A stretch of DNA of 54,778 nucleotides from Bacillota bacterium (lineage in GTDB: Bacteria > Bacillota > Bacilli > Alicyclobacillales > SLC66). Under the pieces are notes generated by a model, which worked only from the letters and a program-made list of their open reading frames with translations, was not told the DNA's origin and searched no databases. Position 1 is the first letter of the stretch. Every line of letters begins with the position of its first letter. The position numbers were made by a program, and so were the translations under genes. The stretch lies in NCBI GenBank assembly GCA_021805735.1, contig JAJZEE010000009.1, forward strand, positions 1 to 54,778, in the 5' to 3' direction. Of the stretch, positions 39,780-49,585 are shown piece after piece.

Positions 39780-41672
39780 CTACCCATTGTTGCTGATCGC
39801 CTCGCAAACGGCGCGCAGCTTCGCCTCCTTGACCTGAAGGATGCGGTCGATTTGACTGACGTAAGCCAGCGGTTCACTGGGATTCTGGTGACGTGTGATG
39901 ACGCCGCTCCCAGGCGTCACCCACTTGCTGGCCGCTCCCCCGCCAAGAGCGACGATCGTCTGGGCTTCCTCGATGATACAGATGTTGTACACGCCCCCCT
40001 TTCCCGGCAACGCATAGCCCACATTCTCCAAATTGGCGAGAATGTCCTTTTGTCTGTACAGATAATACGGGCGCAATCCGGCTCCCCGCAGCGTGCTGTC
40101 CGCCGCCGCCATCATGCGGCGCACGGTGTCGTCGTCCGGCACGGGAAACGCTTCGCGTTCGCGCGTAACCACCGCGGCTCGTTTGAATGACAGCGTGTGG
40201 ACCGTGACTTCATCCGGCTGCAGCGCCAGAGTCCGTTCCAGAGAATACAACACGTCCGCCAGGTTTTCGCCGGGCAAGCCCAGGATCAGATCCATGTTGA
40301 TATCGTCGAATCCCGCTTCGCGAAAGAGCGCAAACCGCTTGTCCACGATGTCCGGTGAATGCCCGCGGCCGATGTGCTTCATGGTGGCCGCCTTGAAGGA
40401 CTGCGGATTCACGCTGACCCTGTCAACCCCAAAGTCTTTCATGACCTGCACACGGTCCGCCGTGATCGTGTCGGCTCGACCCGCTTCCACGCAGAATTCC
40501 CGCCAATCGTCGCGACCTGGTATATGCAACAGCAAATTCTGAAGCAATGCGGCCAGTTCGGGGGCTTTCAGACTGGTTGGCGTACCGCCGCCGACATAGA
40601 CGGACGTGACAGGGATCCCGTATTCGCGCAGCACCTCGCCCGTCATGCGAATTTCGCGTATGAGCGCCGCCAGAAATCCCTCCGCGTATTTGGCCTTGTC
40701 GACCATCGAATACGCGGGGAATGTGCAATACGCACAATGGGTTGGACAAAAGGGGATTCCGACATACACACTGACCGCACGGTCCAACCGATACAGATCA
40801 GGAACGACCTCCCTTTCACGTCGGACGATCTCCGTCACCAACCGAGCGCGCGCCGGAGCGATCAGGTAGTCGCTTTGCAGCGTGGCGGCGATCTTTGCGT
40901 CGGACACCGGGCGTCCATCCTGCAGCCCCCGACGGACCAGCGCGTGCGCCAACTTGGTCGGGCGCACCCCTGTCAAAATGCCCCACGGCTGAACCGCGCC
41001 CGTCCACTCTGACAAGGTCTCGTGCAGGGCAAAGAGGATGGCTCGTTTCGCGACTTTACGCTGCGTCGCCGCATCCGGCTCGGGAGACAAGGGCAGGCGG
41101 CGATGACGGCGCACCAGGCATTCCGCCAAGCCTTCTTCGACCGCGCTTGCCGTCGCGCGATCCTCGCCGGAACGATTGGGCTCAGCAGCCTTTGCCGCAG
41201 GATCTTCATTTTCCGACCCCGCCAAACCCGCCGAACCCGCCGAACCTGCCAACGCTGTCACCGCTGCCGTCGCACCCTGAGCAGTCCCCACAGCGGTGTC
41301 TGCGCTGGCTGGCGCAATCGACGACGACGCAGCAGCAACCGGCACAGCCGCGTCTGCGTTGACCGGCGCGGACCCCGTTGCCGTTGCTGTTGCCGCACTG
41401 GCGACCGACAGGGTCGTTTCCACAGCATCCGGCCCGCTTGCCGTTACAGTCGCCGTCACCTGATGTTCCTCAAACACGAGGTCGAACTGCAGAAACAAGC
41501 CCTCTGCAAACTGCGGTCCAGTTTCGCAGACCACCTGCGCGTCAGGGAGAAACAAACCAATCATGCGTTCTATGTCCCGACGGTAAAAGGAATCCAATTT
41601 CGTCATGCCGACAATCAACAACTCCGTCAGGTCGCCGCGACAACGCCTACGGTAAGACTTCAATTCGCCCAC
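39780..41672 (-). CDS. hemZ: Oxygen-independent coproporphyrinogen III oxidase-like radical SAM protein HemZ
   Basis: The radical SAM cluster motif is GIPFCPTHCAYCTFPAYSMV. It is followed by SVYVGGGTPTSLKAPELAAL, FGVDRVSVNPQSF, INMDLILGLPGENLADVLYS and the HemZ-type end GSGVITRHQNPSEPLAYVSQ. HemZ acts in anaerobic haem synthesis in Bacillus. The protein is about 630 residues, against about 500 in B. subtilis. The excess is a low-complexity Ala/Thr/Ser/Val insertion of about 110 residues after EHQVTATVTASG, between the N-terminal domain and the radical SAM core. The start used is GTG 41672 with GGAGGA upstream; GTG 41693 is possible. Either overlaps the selD stop. Confidence 0.9.
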   Translation of the reverse strand: MGELKSYRRRCRGDLTELLIVGMTKLDSFYRRDIERMIGLFLPDAQVVCETGPQFAEGLFLQFDLVFEEHQVTATVTASGPDAVETTLSVASAATATATGSAPVNADAAVPVAAASSSIAPASADTAVGTAQGATAAVTALAGSAGSAGLAGSENEDPAAKAAEPNRSGEDRATASAVEEGLAECLVRRHRRLPLSPEPDAATQRKVAKRAILFALHETLSEWTGAVQPWGILTGVRPTKLAHALVRRGLQDGRPVSDAKIAATLQSDYLIAPARARLVTEIVRREREVVPDLYRLDRAVSVYVGIPFCPTHCAYCTFPAYSMVDKAKYAEGFLAALIREIRMTGEVLREYGIPVTSVYVGGGTPTSLKAPELAALLQNLLLHIPGRDDWREFCVEAGRADTITADRVQVMKDFGVDRVSVNPQSFKAATMKHIGRGHSPDIVDKRFALFREAGFDDINMDLILGLPGENLADVLYSLERTLALQPDEVTVHTLSFKRAAVVTREREAFPVPDDDTVRRMMAAADSTLRGAGLRPYYLYRQKDILANLENVGYALPGKGGVYNICIIEEAQTIVALGGGAASKWVTPGSGVITRHQNPSEPLAYVSQIDRILQVKEAKLRAVCEAISNNG

Positions 41673-42729
41673 CGCGCTCCTCCGTAAACTCACCGATCAC
41701 CGCAGTCAGATCCATTCCGTTGCGCTTTTGCTCCGACACGAACGCAGACGCCATGTTGCCCGGCACGGCAAACAGCAACCCGCCGGACGTGACCGCGTCC
41801 GCAAGGATCACGCGAGTGAGTTCATCCACATCAGACGAAAAATCGACGAACGGCTCCACGTAAGCTCGATTGCGCTTGCTGCCGGCAGGTACGAGACCAC
41901 GTTCCGCATAGTCGCGGGTTCCTGTCAGGATGGGAATTGAGTGCGCCGCGAGGCGCAATCCCAACCCGGATCCCCGCACCATCTCCAGCGCATGGCCAAG
42001 CAGTCCAAACCCGGTCACATCAGTCGCGGCGTGCACCTCGTAAGAGCGACCGACTTCCGCGGCCGCGCGATTAAGCTGCGCCATATACTGGATGGCTTGC
42101 GCTTGCGACTCCTCACTGGCCGCCGCTTCCTTGATCGCTTTGGTGACAATGCCCATGCCGATTGGCTTCGTCAATACGAGCGCATCGCCGGCCCTGGCCC
42201 CCGCATTGGTCCAGATGTCGTCCGGGTGAATGATACCCGTCACCGCCAGACCAAACTTGGGATCCACATCGTCGATCGAGTGACCGCCAAGCAGTGTGGC
42301 GCCAGCTTCCCGCACTGTCGCCGCCGCGCCTCTCAGAATGTCCGCCAGAATCTGTTTGTCCAGTTTGCTGATGGGGAACCCGACAATGTTCAGAACCGTC
42401 AGCGGCTTTCCCCCCATGGCATAGATGTCGCTTAAGGCGTTCGCCGCCGCAATCCGGCCAAAGTCGTACGGATCATCGACAATCGGCGTAAAATAATCAA
42501 TCGTCTGCACCAGCGCCAGATCGGGGCTAAGGCGATACACACCGGCGTCATCCGATGTCTCCAGACCAACCAGCAAATCTGGATGCGGTTCCCCCGCTGG
42601 AATGAATGACAATACTTCCTGTAGGTCCGCCGGACCTATTTTACAGCCTCACCCAGATTTATCGGTGAGAGTCGTCAGCCTAATCGCTTTGCGCTGATCG
42701 AGCTGCGGCTCCCCGGATACCCTGGACAA
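41647..42729 (-). CDS. selD: Selenophosphate synthetase SelD, a selenoprotein with in-frame UGA
   Basis: SelD makes selenophosphate from selenide and ATP for selenocysteine and selenouridine. A frame starting TTG SFIPAG at 42612 looks like a gene but lacks the N-terminus. The missing part continues upstream in the same frame through a TGA at 42651-42649: AIRLTTLTDKSG-Sec-GCKIGPADLQEV, aligning with the Cys/Sec site of known SelD. Downstream are LETSDDAGVYRL, DYFTPIVDDPYDFGRIAAAN and TDVTGFGLLGHALEM. The start is uncertain; the TTG at 42729 inside the end of selA is the nearest in-frame candidate and gives about 360 residues. Confidence 0.88.
42612..42651 (-). promoter_or_regulatory. Bacterial SECIS-like hairpin in selD
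   Basis: Ten bases after the UGA (42651-42649) the coding strand has a perfect 7-bp stem TAGGTCC/GGACCTA (42638-42622) with a GGC loop. Position and a loop guanine fit bacterial SECIS elements read by SelB. Confidence 0.7.
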
Positions 42730-44107
42730 GGGCTTCGTCTTCCCAGGGAAAGACCGTTCGGACATCGCAGATCACCTCCTCCCTGGCCACGCGCGCCACA
42801 ATGGGCGGCGTTTCTTCCCGCAACGCGGTCACCAGCTTGTCCGGGCTCCCGGACATCGGGTACAGGGCCAACGCACTGGACGCCAACCGTTCGGTGGGAA
42901 GCGCGCCTCCCCCAACCTGCGCCGTCGTTTCAAGCACACGGCAACGCACGTAACCACCGGCGCAGAGTGTGATCTCCCTCGCCAACTGTTCAGCCCGAGT
43001 GCGCAAATCCGCCACAGGAATCGTGAGCATACGCAGCGCCGGAATCTTCTCCAGAGCCTGCTCCTGATCACGATACAGACGCAGTGTGGCCTCCAGTCCA
43101 GCGAGGGTCAATTTGTCCACACGAAGCGCCCGCGCCAACTGATTTTTCTTCAAGCGACCGATAAACTCCCGTTTGCCGCAGATGATGCCAGCCTGCGTGG
43201 CCCCGAGCAATTTGTCACCGGAAAACGTTACTACATCCACCCCCGCCTCAATGCTGGCGCGAACGGTTGGTTCATCACCGATGCCTAGCTCCCGTAAATC
43301 AACCAGGCTTCCGCTCCCCAGGTCTTCGTAGAAGGGCACCTGAAATTCGCGGGCCAGATCCACCAAAGCGGTCAGAGGGGGATGATAGGTAAACCCCACG
43401 ATGCGAAAATTGGAAGCGTGCACACGCATCAACAGATCCGCGCCCTCCGCCAGCGCCTGTTCATAATCGCGTTCATGCGTCTTGTTGGTCGTGCCCACCT
43501 CGACAAGGTGCGCCCCACTCGCTCGCATCACTTCTGATATGCGAAACGATCCGCCGATCTCCACCAGCTCTCCGCGCGAAATCACCACTCTCCGGTCTTT
43601 GGCCAACTCATGCAAGACCAGCCAGACTGCGGCCGCATTGTTATTGACGACAAGCGCAGCCTCTGCGCCTGTGAGTTCACACAGCAGCCCCTCCACATGA
43701 GTATACCGTTCGCCGCGTTCACCGGTTTCCAGATCGAACTCAAGATTACTGTAGCCGCGCGCCACGTCGGCCACCGCCGCAATCGCTTCTTCCGCCAGCG
43801 GGGCGCGACCGAGATTCGTATGGAGCACCGTTCCTGTCGCGTTTATCACGTGGCGCACGCGCATGATCGTACGCACCCTAAGACGTTCCTTGGCCAGTTT
43901 CGTCACCGCGTCCTCCGATAAATCGGGCGAAAGACCCTCTCGAACCTGGTCGCGCAGCGCTTCAAGCGTTTCCTGCAGACTCGCCACGACGTCAAGACGC
44001 GCGTATTGCTTCTGCCATTCCCGCACGTCTTCATGCTCCAAAAGCTTATGCACAGCCGGCAAATCGCGATAACTCCCTGATTCCATCGCTGCACACACTC
44101 TCTCCAT
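42680..44107 (-). CDS. selA: Selenocysteine synthase (L-seryl-tRNA(Sec) selenium transferase)
   Basis: SelA is a PLP enzyme converting Ser-tRNA(Sec) to Sec-tRNA(Sec) with selenophosphate. The protein has 475 residues. Family motifs are HVINATGTVLHTNLGRAPLA, RGYSNLEFDLETGERGERYT, EALVVNNNAA-type VVNNNAAAVWLVL, and the PLP lysine in VVTFSGDKLLGATQAGII. The end VICDVRTVFPWEDEALVQGI is typical. selD begins within or just after its 3-prime end, so the two form one unit. selB and selC are not in the window. Confidence 0.96.
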   Translation of the reverse strand: MERVCAAMESGSYRDLPAVHKLLEHEDVREWQKQYARLDVVASLQETLEALRDQVREGLSPDLSEDAVTKLAKERLRVRTIMRVRHVINATGTVLHTNLGRAPLAEEAIAAVADVARGYSNLEFDLETGERGERYTHVEGLLCELTGAEAALVVNNNAAAVWLVLHELAKDRRVVISRGELVEIGGSFRISEVMRASGAHLVEVGTTNKTHERDYEQALAEGADLLMRVHASNFRIVGFTYHPPLTALVDLAREFQVPFYEDLGSGSLVDLRELGIGDEPTVRASIEAGVDVVTFSGDKLLGATQAGIICGKREFIGRLKKNQLARALRVDKLTLAGLEATLRLYRDQEQALEKIPALRMLTIPVADLRTRAEQLAREITLCAGGYVRCRVLETTAQVGGGALPTERLASSALALYPMSGSPDKLVTALREETPPIVARVAREEVICDVRTVFPWEDEALVQGIRGAAARSAQSD

Positions 44108-44434
44108 CTATTTGACCTGACACTGCGCCACTCTTCCCTGTAGATCCGTTAGATCCGAGCAAGTCAGCAGTGCCGCGTGTGGTTCAATTATAGCAAATTG
44201 CGCATCCGCGAACGCATGCACCTCCGCTGCCCCCGGTTTGGTTTGTGGTATAGTCGGTCTACAGCCACTCGGGCTCGCATGATTGGGCGCTTTCCAAAGC
44301 ATCGGCGAAGCATGGATATTCGATCCGATTTGTATTGAGACGCCGATCATGCGACGGGGCAGCCCAACTCGGATTTGCAGACTGGATTGGCACATGGATC
44401 TCATGCTGGATCTGAAGAAACGGAGTTGTTCACC
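44108..44434. other. Divergent intergenic region between selA and hemL
   Basis: This 327-base region must hold the promoters for selA (minus) and hemL (plus). A 7-bp inverted repeat ATCGGCG/CGCCGAT (44301-44307 and 44341-44347) lies upstream of hemL, and a TATAGT at 44250-44255 could be its -10. No tRNA-Sec gene was found. Confidence 0.4.
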
Positions 44435-45730
44435 ATGCTCTTTGAGCAGTCACTACTATGGCATGAACGAGCGCAGGAAGTGATTATCGGCGGCGTAAAC
44501 AGCCCTTCGCGATCCTTTAAGGCGGTTGGCGGCGGGGCGCCTGTCACCATGGCGCGGGCAGAAGGAGCCTACCTGTACGATGTAGACGGCAATCGGTACA
44601 TCGACTATCTCGCCGCTTACGGACCCATCATCCTTGGGCATGCTCATCCGCATGTCGTACAGACAGTCACGGCCGCCATGACCGAAGGCAGTTTACTCGG
44701 AACGCCCACCAAGTGGGAGACGCTATTCGCGCTTCGGCTGCGTGAAGCCATACCCGAACTCGAACGCGTCCGATTCGTCAACTCAGGTACAGAGGCTATG
44801 ATGTCCGTGATTCGCGTCGCACGGGCGTACACCAAACGTTCCAGGATTCTCAAATTTGCAGGTTGCTACCACGGACACGCCGATCTTGTACTCGTTGCGG
44901 CAGGCTCGGGCCCCTCATCACTCGGTGTTCCAGACAGTGCGGGCGTTCCCGCATCGATCGCCGGGGAAGTTGTCACCGTTCCCTTCAATGATCCAGCGGC
45001 TCTGGAGCAGGCGTTCGCCGCCTATGGGGACCAGTTCGCCTGCATCCTGATTGAGCCTGTCGTCGGGAACTTTGGCATCGTGGAGCCGGCGCCGGGGTTT
45101 CTGGAAGCCGTCCGCTCACAGGCGGACGCCCACGGCGCCCTCCTCATCTATGACGAAGTGATCACCGCGTTTCGCTTTCGCTTTGGCGCCGTGAAATATA
45201 ACGCTGTACGGCCAGACCTTATGGCTCTCGGCAAGATCATCGGCGGTGGGCTGCCAATCGGCGCATACGGAGGCGCGCAGGCCATCATGGAGCAGGTGTC
45301 GCCACTCGGCCCCGCTTATCAGGCGGGCACGATGGCTGGCAACCCCGCTTCCATTCGTGCCGGCATGGCCTGTCTCGATGTCCTCGAACAGCCCGGAGTG
45401 TACGAAGGCCTTGCAAAAAGGGCGCAGCGGCTGGAGTCTGGGATCCGCGCCTCCGCTCTACAATATGGAATTTCCCATAGCATAAACCGCTATGGCGGCG
45501 CGTTGACGCTATTTTTTGGCGATCATCCGGTGAGCAATTACGAAGACGCCAAACGGACGGACGGCGACCGTTTCGCGACCTTCTTCCACGCGATGTTGCG
45601 GCGCGGCGTATGCCTGGCTCCATCCAAATATGAAGCGTGGTTTACGACACTGGCGCATGAAGACGGGGACATCGACTTCACACTGGAGGCCGTGCATGGG
45701 AGCATGCGCGAACTGCGAGACGCCCGCTGA
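44435..45730 (+). CDS. hemL: Glutamate-1-semialdehyde 2,1-aminomutase
   Basis: The enzyme makes 5-aminolevulinate in the C5 haem pathway. It has 431 residues from the ATG at 44435, preceded by GGAGTTG; an in-frame ATG at 44375 adds an unlikely extension. Motifs are [38 protein letters not shown], and [18 protein letters not shown], with the PLP lysine in [18 protein letters not shown] and the end motif [14 protein letters not shown]. It is the GsaB/HemL type and is divergent from selA. Confidence 0.96.
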   Translation: MLFEQSLLWHERAQEVIIGGVNSPSRSFKAVGGGAPVTMARAEGAYLYDVDGNRYIDYLAAYGPIILGHAHPHVVQTVTAAMTEGSLLGTPTKWETLFALRLREAIPELERVRFVNSGTEAMMSVIRVARAYTKRSRILKFAGCYHGHADLVLVAAGSGPSSLGVPDSAGVPASIAGEVVTVPFNDPAALEQAFAAYGDQFACILIEPVVGNFGIVEPAPGFLEAVRSQADAHGALLIYDEVITAFRFRFGAVKYNAVRPDLMALGKIIGGGLPIGAYGGAQAIMEQVSPLGPAYQAGTMAGNPASIRAGMACLDVLEQPGVYEGLAKRAQRLESGIRASALQYGISHSINRYGGALTLFFGDHPVSNYEDAKRTDGDRFATFFHAMLRRGVCLAPSKYEAWFTTLAHEDGDIDFTLEAVHGSMRELRDAR

Positions 45731-45782
45731 CCTGCCGAGTCGGCAAGCGACGAATGCAAAGGACAGGACTCAGGACCCACGG

Positions 45783-45827
45783 ATGCGACAGGGAACCGCC
45801 TTTTACTCTGGCGATCCCCTGTCGCAT
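45783..45827. terminator. Large hairpin between convergent hemL and trxA
   Basis: ATGCGACAGGG (45783-45793) pairs with CCCTGTCGCAT (45817-45827), and GCC/GGC extends the stem inside. It lies between convergent genes and could stop transcription from both sides, though no long T-run follows. Confidence 0.55.
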
Positions 45828-45866
45828 TGCACCGCTTCTGTCACTGTCCCCGACTGACTGCCCCAG

Positions 45867-46190
45867 TTAGCTGAACAGATCCGACAGCTTCGCGTTTAGT
45901 TGCGCTTTCGGCATGTAGCCGACGATTTGTCTAACCACGGCGCCCTTTTTGAACACAAGCAGAGTCGGAATGCTCATGATTCCATATCGGCTTGCTGTTT
46001 GCGGATTGTCATCCACGTTCAGTTTGCCTGCTTTGAGCTTTCCCTTCAAATCACCCGCCAACTCTTCAACAATGGGTGACAGCATCTTGCACGGACCACA
46101 CCAGGCAGCCCAAAAATCAATCAGAACAGGTTCTTCACCCTGAACAAATGAAGAAAACGACTGGTCTGTCACTTCGTGTACGTTGGTCAC
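45867..46190 (-). CDS. trxA: Thioredoxin
   Basis: The protein has 107 residues, the standard thioredoxin size. The active site is DFWAAWCGPCKMLSPIVEEL (WCGPC), the cis-proline is in GIMSIPTLLVFKKG, and NVDDNPQTASRYG is typical. It reduces protein disulfides in the cytosol. It lies directly downstream of the NifU-domain gene on the same strand. Confidence 0.96.
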   Translation of the reverse strand: MTNVHEVTDQSFSSFVQGEEPVLIDFWAAWCGPCKMLSPIVEELAGDLKGKLKAGKLNVDDNPQTASRYGIMSIPTLLVFKKGAVVRQIVGYMPKAQLNAKLSDLFS

Positions 46191-46212
46191 CCAAAAGCAC
46201 CTCCAGAAAAAT

Positions 46213-46431
46213 TTAAACAGCTATCACATCGACGATTTCAGGAACCGATTGTTTGATGGCCCGTTCAAGACCCATCTTAAGTGTCATGGTCGACATCGGA
46301 CAGCCGCTGCAGGCTCCGGTCAAGTGCACAGTAACTATGCCGCCGACGACGCTGACCAACTCGACATCCCCGCCGTCTGACTGCAGAGCCGGGCGAAGGC
46401 TTTCGATCACTTCTTCAACTTGTTCAAGCAT
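46213..46431 (-). CDS. NifU C-terminal domain protein (Fe-S carrier)
   Basis: The protein has 72 residues from the ATG at 46431 (AAGGAGTG upstream). It shows the Nfu domain: EEVIESLRPALQSDGGDVEL, VHLTGACSGCPMSTMTLKMG with the CxxC that binds an Fe-S cluster between two monomers. It is likely the Nfu-type scaffold or carrier (YutI-like in Bacillus). Confidence 0.93.
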   Translation of the reverse strand: MLEQVEEVIESLRPALQSDGGDVELVSVVGGIVTVHLTGACSGCPMSTMTLKMGLERAIKQSVPEIVDVIAV

Positions 46432-46524
46432 CCACTCGCACTCCTTTCCCTCTCTCACTCTTAGTATAACAAATGCGTCAAACCAGAGTCGCATCACGCG
46501 TTCACTATGTACAAAACCCCGATT

Positions 46525-47520
46525 CTACTGGGCTGCTCCAAGAGGGGCCAGCAGCTCTTCATATGTCGTGTCTCCATCGAGAAATATGACCAGAAACCCT
46601 TCCCGGTCAGCGATGATCCGCGACAAGGGAACCATGGTAATCATCCCTTCGACGCCACGCACCATAAATTCACGCGTCTCTGTCAACCCCACCACTTCAG
46701 CCGTCCGCGCGGCATGACCCGCCAACGTTGCAAACATGTCGATGACACTGTCATCGTAAGGTTGGTCGCTCGCGAGAGCATATCCATCAGGATGCACCGT
46801 CAACCACCCGAGGACACGCGGATCCTCGAGTCTCTGGCGCAACGCCTCTGGAAATCTTCCGGCATCGCTGACCCGCTCCGCAAACACCTCATAGGCGGCC
46901 CTTCGCAGAATGTGATCTTCGTCCAGGATCTCGTCAGCGACGTCCATATCCTCCTGACCAAGAACCAGCGGCGCCGACAGTTCCGCAAAATCCGCATGGC
47001 TGGACTCGTCCGCAATGCGCGTGCGCGCGGCCTGACCTCCATCATGGACGCGTCCTGACACCAGTTGTGCGACAGCCGCATCGTTCACACTGGCAGGGTC
47101 GTCCACATGGGGCGGTTTTGCGCTGTCCACAGAGATTGGAAACATGATGATCTCTTCAGCGGATTGTTCTGACCCATCGGCCGACTGCGCCACAGGCTCC
47201 TCTCTCTCCAACACAAGTTCGTTTACGAAACCCGGCCGCATCAAAGCACGAGAGGCAACCGACTCCGCATCTGGTTGTGAGTCTGCTGTCGGTGTATCTG
47301 ACTCCCGTCGTGACACAGCCATATCCGCTCCCTTTGTCAGCAGTGGCGAATCCGCTTCCGCCGTCTCAGGACTGACCGCCGCCTGAGGCCCATCGGCTGT
47401 CTGCAAACGGCGCCGTTCCGTCTGTTTCTGAATCTGGTTCACATTCCACAGAATCAGTAAAATAATGACGATGAGCGCGAGTACACCAGCGCCTATCCAG
47501 TACAGATCAGTGACGTTCAT
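46525..47520 (-). CDS. Membrane-anchored protein with Roadblock/LC7-like C-terminal domain
   Basis: The protein has 331 residues from the ATG at 47520. One N-terminal membrane helix (WIGAGVLALIVIILLILWNV) is followed by about 200 acidic, disordered residues. A folded C-terminal part starts near VLGWLTVHPDGYALASDQPY and runs through DMFATLAGHAARTAEVVGLT and VEGMITMVPLSRIIADREGF. This resembles the Roadblock/LC7 fold (regulators of small GTPases and of motor complexes). No GTPase gene is adjacent. The family call is moderate. Confidence 0.55.
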   Translation of the reverse strand: MNVTDLYWIGAGVLALIVIILLILWNVNQIQKQTERRRLQTADGPQAAVSPETAEADSPLLTKGADMAVSRRESDTPTADSQPDAESVASRALMRPGFVNELVLEREEPVAQSADGSEQSAEEIIMFPISVDSAKPPHVDDPASVNDAAVAQLVSGRVHDGGQAARTRIADESSHADFAELSAPLVLGQEDMDVADEILDEDHILRRAAYEVFAERVSDAGRFPEALRQRLEDPRVLGWLTVHPDGYALASDQPYDDSVIDMFATLAGHAARTAEVVGLTETREFMVRGVEGMITMVPLSRIIADREGFLVIFLDGDTTYEELLAPLGAAQ

Positions 47521-47643
47521 CCGCTCCACTCCGTTTGCGAGGACAGTAATCGGTCATGCGCGTGTTTACTATCTCCAGTTTCTCATCTTCACCATATCAC
47601 AGCCTGCCGACGCCTGCAAAAACGGGCGCTGCAGCCACCGGTT

Positions 47644-48582
47644 TCAACGCAATAACCAGCGCACCAACCGTTTGCGCAACACGGCAAACGTACCCGGCCG
47701 CAACCGCCAGATGCATGAGACAAGGAGCAGGGCGCTCCCGCCCATGTACAGATATAAAAAACTCAGCCATGATTCCGTACTTGACAGATCATGAGACTGC
47801 ACGACGCTAAACACCGAGGATACGATCGATTGATGAAAGACGGGACTGGCAAAGCCCAAACTGGCTTCCAGACTCGCCTGCATGTAGATGGGATTCAGCG
47901 AATAGCAGATCCCGCTCACCATTCCCCAGACGCCTTGATCAGGGCTATGATTCGCAATATTGTCAGAGAGGTATCCCGCAACCGCCAGTCCGAGAAAGAA
48001 CACACCCACCGTTGCGTAAGAAAAAACAGTGCTCCAACCCGTCCTGCGCAGCCACGTGGACCAGAAGATGCTGACACTTGCGATGGCGCCCAGGGTCACG
48101 ATCTGCAATCCGAACACCGCGAGAACTTGAGACGGAACGACGCCGCCAAATAAAAACACGATGCTATACAGCGGAAGCGTCATAACGATGAGCAGCAGTA
48201 AAAATGAAATCGACGTGACAAACTTGGTGAATATAATCGAAGCCGGAGACAGCGGCGTCGTGAGAAGCACCGTCAGCGTTTGCCGTTCACGTTCTCCGCT
48301 GATGACCCCTGACGCGATCCCAGGGGTCACAAAAGATATCATCGCCAATTGCAGATATGACAGAAACGTAAACAGATCCGCAGTCCGCGTTGGCTGAAGC
48401 AACAACGTTTGCCCCTGGACGTTCACGTACATAAACACAAAGGCAACCGCTCCAATGATGAACAGGTACAGTGACAGAGCGAGCACCGTCCGTCCGGATC
48501 GCATTCGTTGCCGGAGTTCCTTGCGCAAAAGTGGATTGTCCATCCACCACCCCAGCCGATGCCGAATCGCATCCACCAACAA
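47644..48582 (-). CDS. ABC transporter permease (ABC-2 type)
   Basis: The protein has 312 residues with about six membrane segments, starting with NPLLRKELRQRMRSGRTVLA and helix LSLYLFIIGAVAFVFMYV. ABC-2 exporters commonly carry SGERERQTLTVLLTTPLSP between helices 2 and 3, as here. Later helices include FLLLLIVMTLPLYSIVFLFG. The start is TTG 48582 or GTG 48576 behind GGAGTG. It is 11 bases downstream of the ATPase gene; the large membrane protein upstream probably belongs to the same unit. Confidence 0.88.
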   Translation of the reverse strand: MLVDAIRHRLGWWMDNPLLRKELRQRMRSGRTVLALSLYLFIIGAVAFVFMYVNVQGQTLLLQPTRTADLFTFLSYLQLAMISFVTPGIASGVISGERERQTLTVLLTTPLSPASIIFTKFVTSISFLLLLIVMTLPLYSIVFLFGGVVPSQVLAVFGLQIVTLGAIASVSIFWSTWLRRTGWSTVFSYATVGVFFLGLAVAGYLSDNIANHSPDQGVWGMVSGICYSLNPIYMQASLEASLGFASPVFHQSIVSSVFSVVQSHDLSSTESWLSFLYLYMGGSALLLVSCIWRLRPGTFAVLRKRLVRWLLR

Positions 48583-48593
48583 TCACACTCCGG

Positions 48594-49574
48594 CTACGCC
48601 ATCTGGCCAGCCGCGGATCCCGCCAGCGCACTGGCTGTCTGTTCCGCGGCCTGCTCTTCGGACGTCAGATGAAGGAACAGGTCTTCCAGATTGCCCCCTA
48701 CTTCGCGAAACGTCTTCAACTGATATCCGGCCGCTGTCAGGTCGAGAATGAGCTCCGCCTGGTCGCGCTCCGTTCCCGCAAACAGCAGATCTACCCGCGT
48801 CTCGTCGCAGGTCAATACGTCGGAGACAAAGTGATGCCGAGCGAGCGTATCGGCCATCGCCAGGCCGCCCTCGAGAACTTCGACGCAAATCTGCCGATGT
48901 CCATTCGCTCGCGCCGTCACCACCTCGACAGAGGCGCAGGCGACGAGCGCTCCGCGCTTTATGATGCCAATTTCGTCACACATGTCTGCGAGCTCAGGCA
49001 AAATATGCGAACTGATCAAAACAGTTTTGCCACGCTGTCGCAGTCCCTTGATGATCTCGCGCATTTCGATGCGCGAACGGGGATCGAGTCCTGAAGCTGG
49101 CTCGTCCAAAATCAAGACAGGGGGATCATGCATCAGACAGCGCGCGAGGCCGAGGCGCTGCTGCATGCCGCGCGACAGTGCATTGACGTAATCGTCCGCC
49201 TTTTCCTCAAGGCTGACCATGTTCAGGAGTTCCTTTGTGCGCTGCTCGATCAGAGCAGCAGTCACCCCATAAGCAGTTCCATAAAACGCCAGATACTCGC
49301 GCACGCTCAAATCGTCGTACACACCGAACACATCCGGCATGTATCCGATCATTCTGCGCACGGCCGCTGGGTCCGTAGTCACTTCCGCAGCTCCCACAAA
49401 CGCTCTGCCCGAAGTCGGCAACATCAAGGTGGCCAGGATGGACAGCGTCGTCGTCTTGCCAGCTCCGTTTTCGCCGACAAATCCAAATACAGTGCCCGCT
49501 CTGACATCGAGATTCAGGTCCCGGACAGCGTCTGTCTTGCCGTAGCGCTTGCACAGATTTTCCGTAGTGATCAT
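48594..49574 (-). CDS. ABC transporter ATP-binding protein
   Basis: The protein has about 326 residues from the ATG at 49574 (GAGG upstream), with an in-frame extension to 49631 possible. Walker A is GFVGENGAGKTTTLSIL, signature LSRGMQQRLGLARCL, Walker B VLILDEPASGLDPRS, and the H-loop ISSHILPELADMC. It is of the CcmA/NatA export type. It energises the permease gene downstream and follows the 650-residue membrane protein after 11 bases. Confidence 0.94.
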   Translation of the reverse strand: MITTENLCKRYGKTDAVRDLNLDVRAGTVFGFVGENGAGKTTTLSILATLMLPTSGRAFVGAAEVTTDPAAVRRMIGYMPDVFGVYDDLSVREYLAFYGTAYGVTAALIEQRTKELLNMVSLEEKADDYVNALSRGMQQRLGLARCLMHDPPVLILDEPASGLDPRSRIEMREIIKGLRQRGKTVLISSHILPELADMCDEIGIIKRGALVACASVEVVTARANGHRQICVEVLEGGLAMADTLARHHFVSDVLTCDETRVDLLFAGTERDQAELILDLTAAGYQLKTFREVGGNLEDLFLHLTSEEQAAEQTASALAGSAAGQMA

Positions 49575-49585
49575 AAGCCCATTCC

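Noticed and set aside
44108-44404. 98-codon minus-strand frame upstream of selA
   Set aside because: No ribosome site, no family, and it overlaps the expected promoter region.
44301-44420. Possible tRNA-Sec or riboswitch before hemL
   Set aside because: Only a 7-bp inverted repeat is visible; no cloverleaf, CCA end or known aptamer core.
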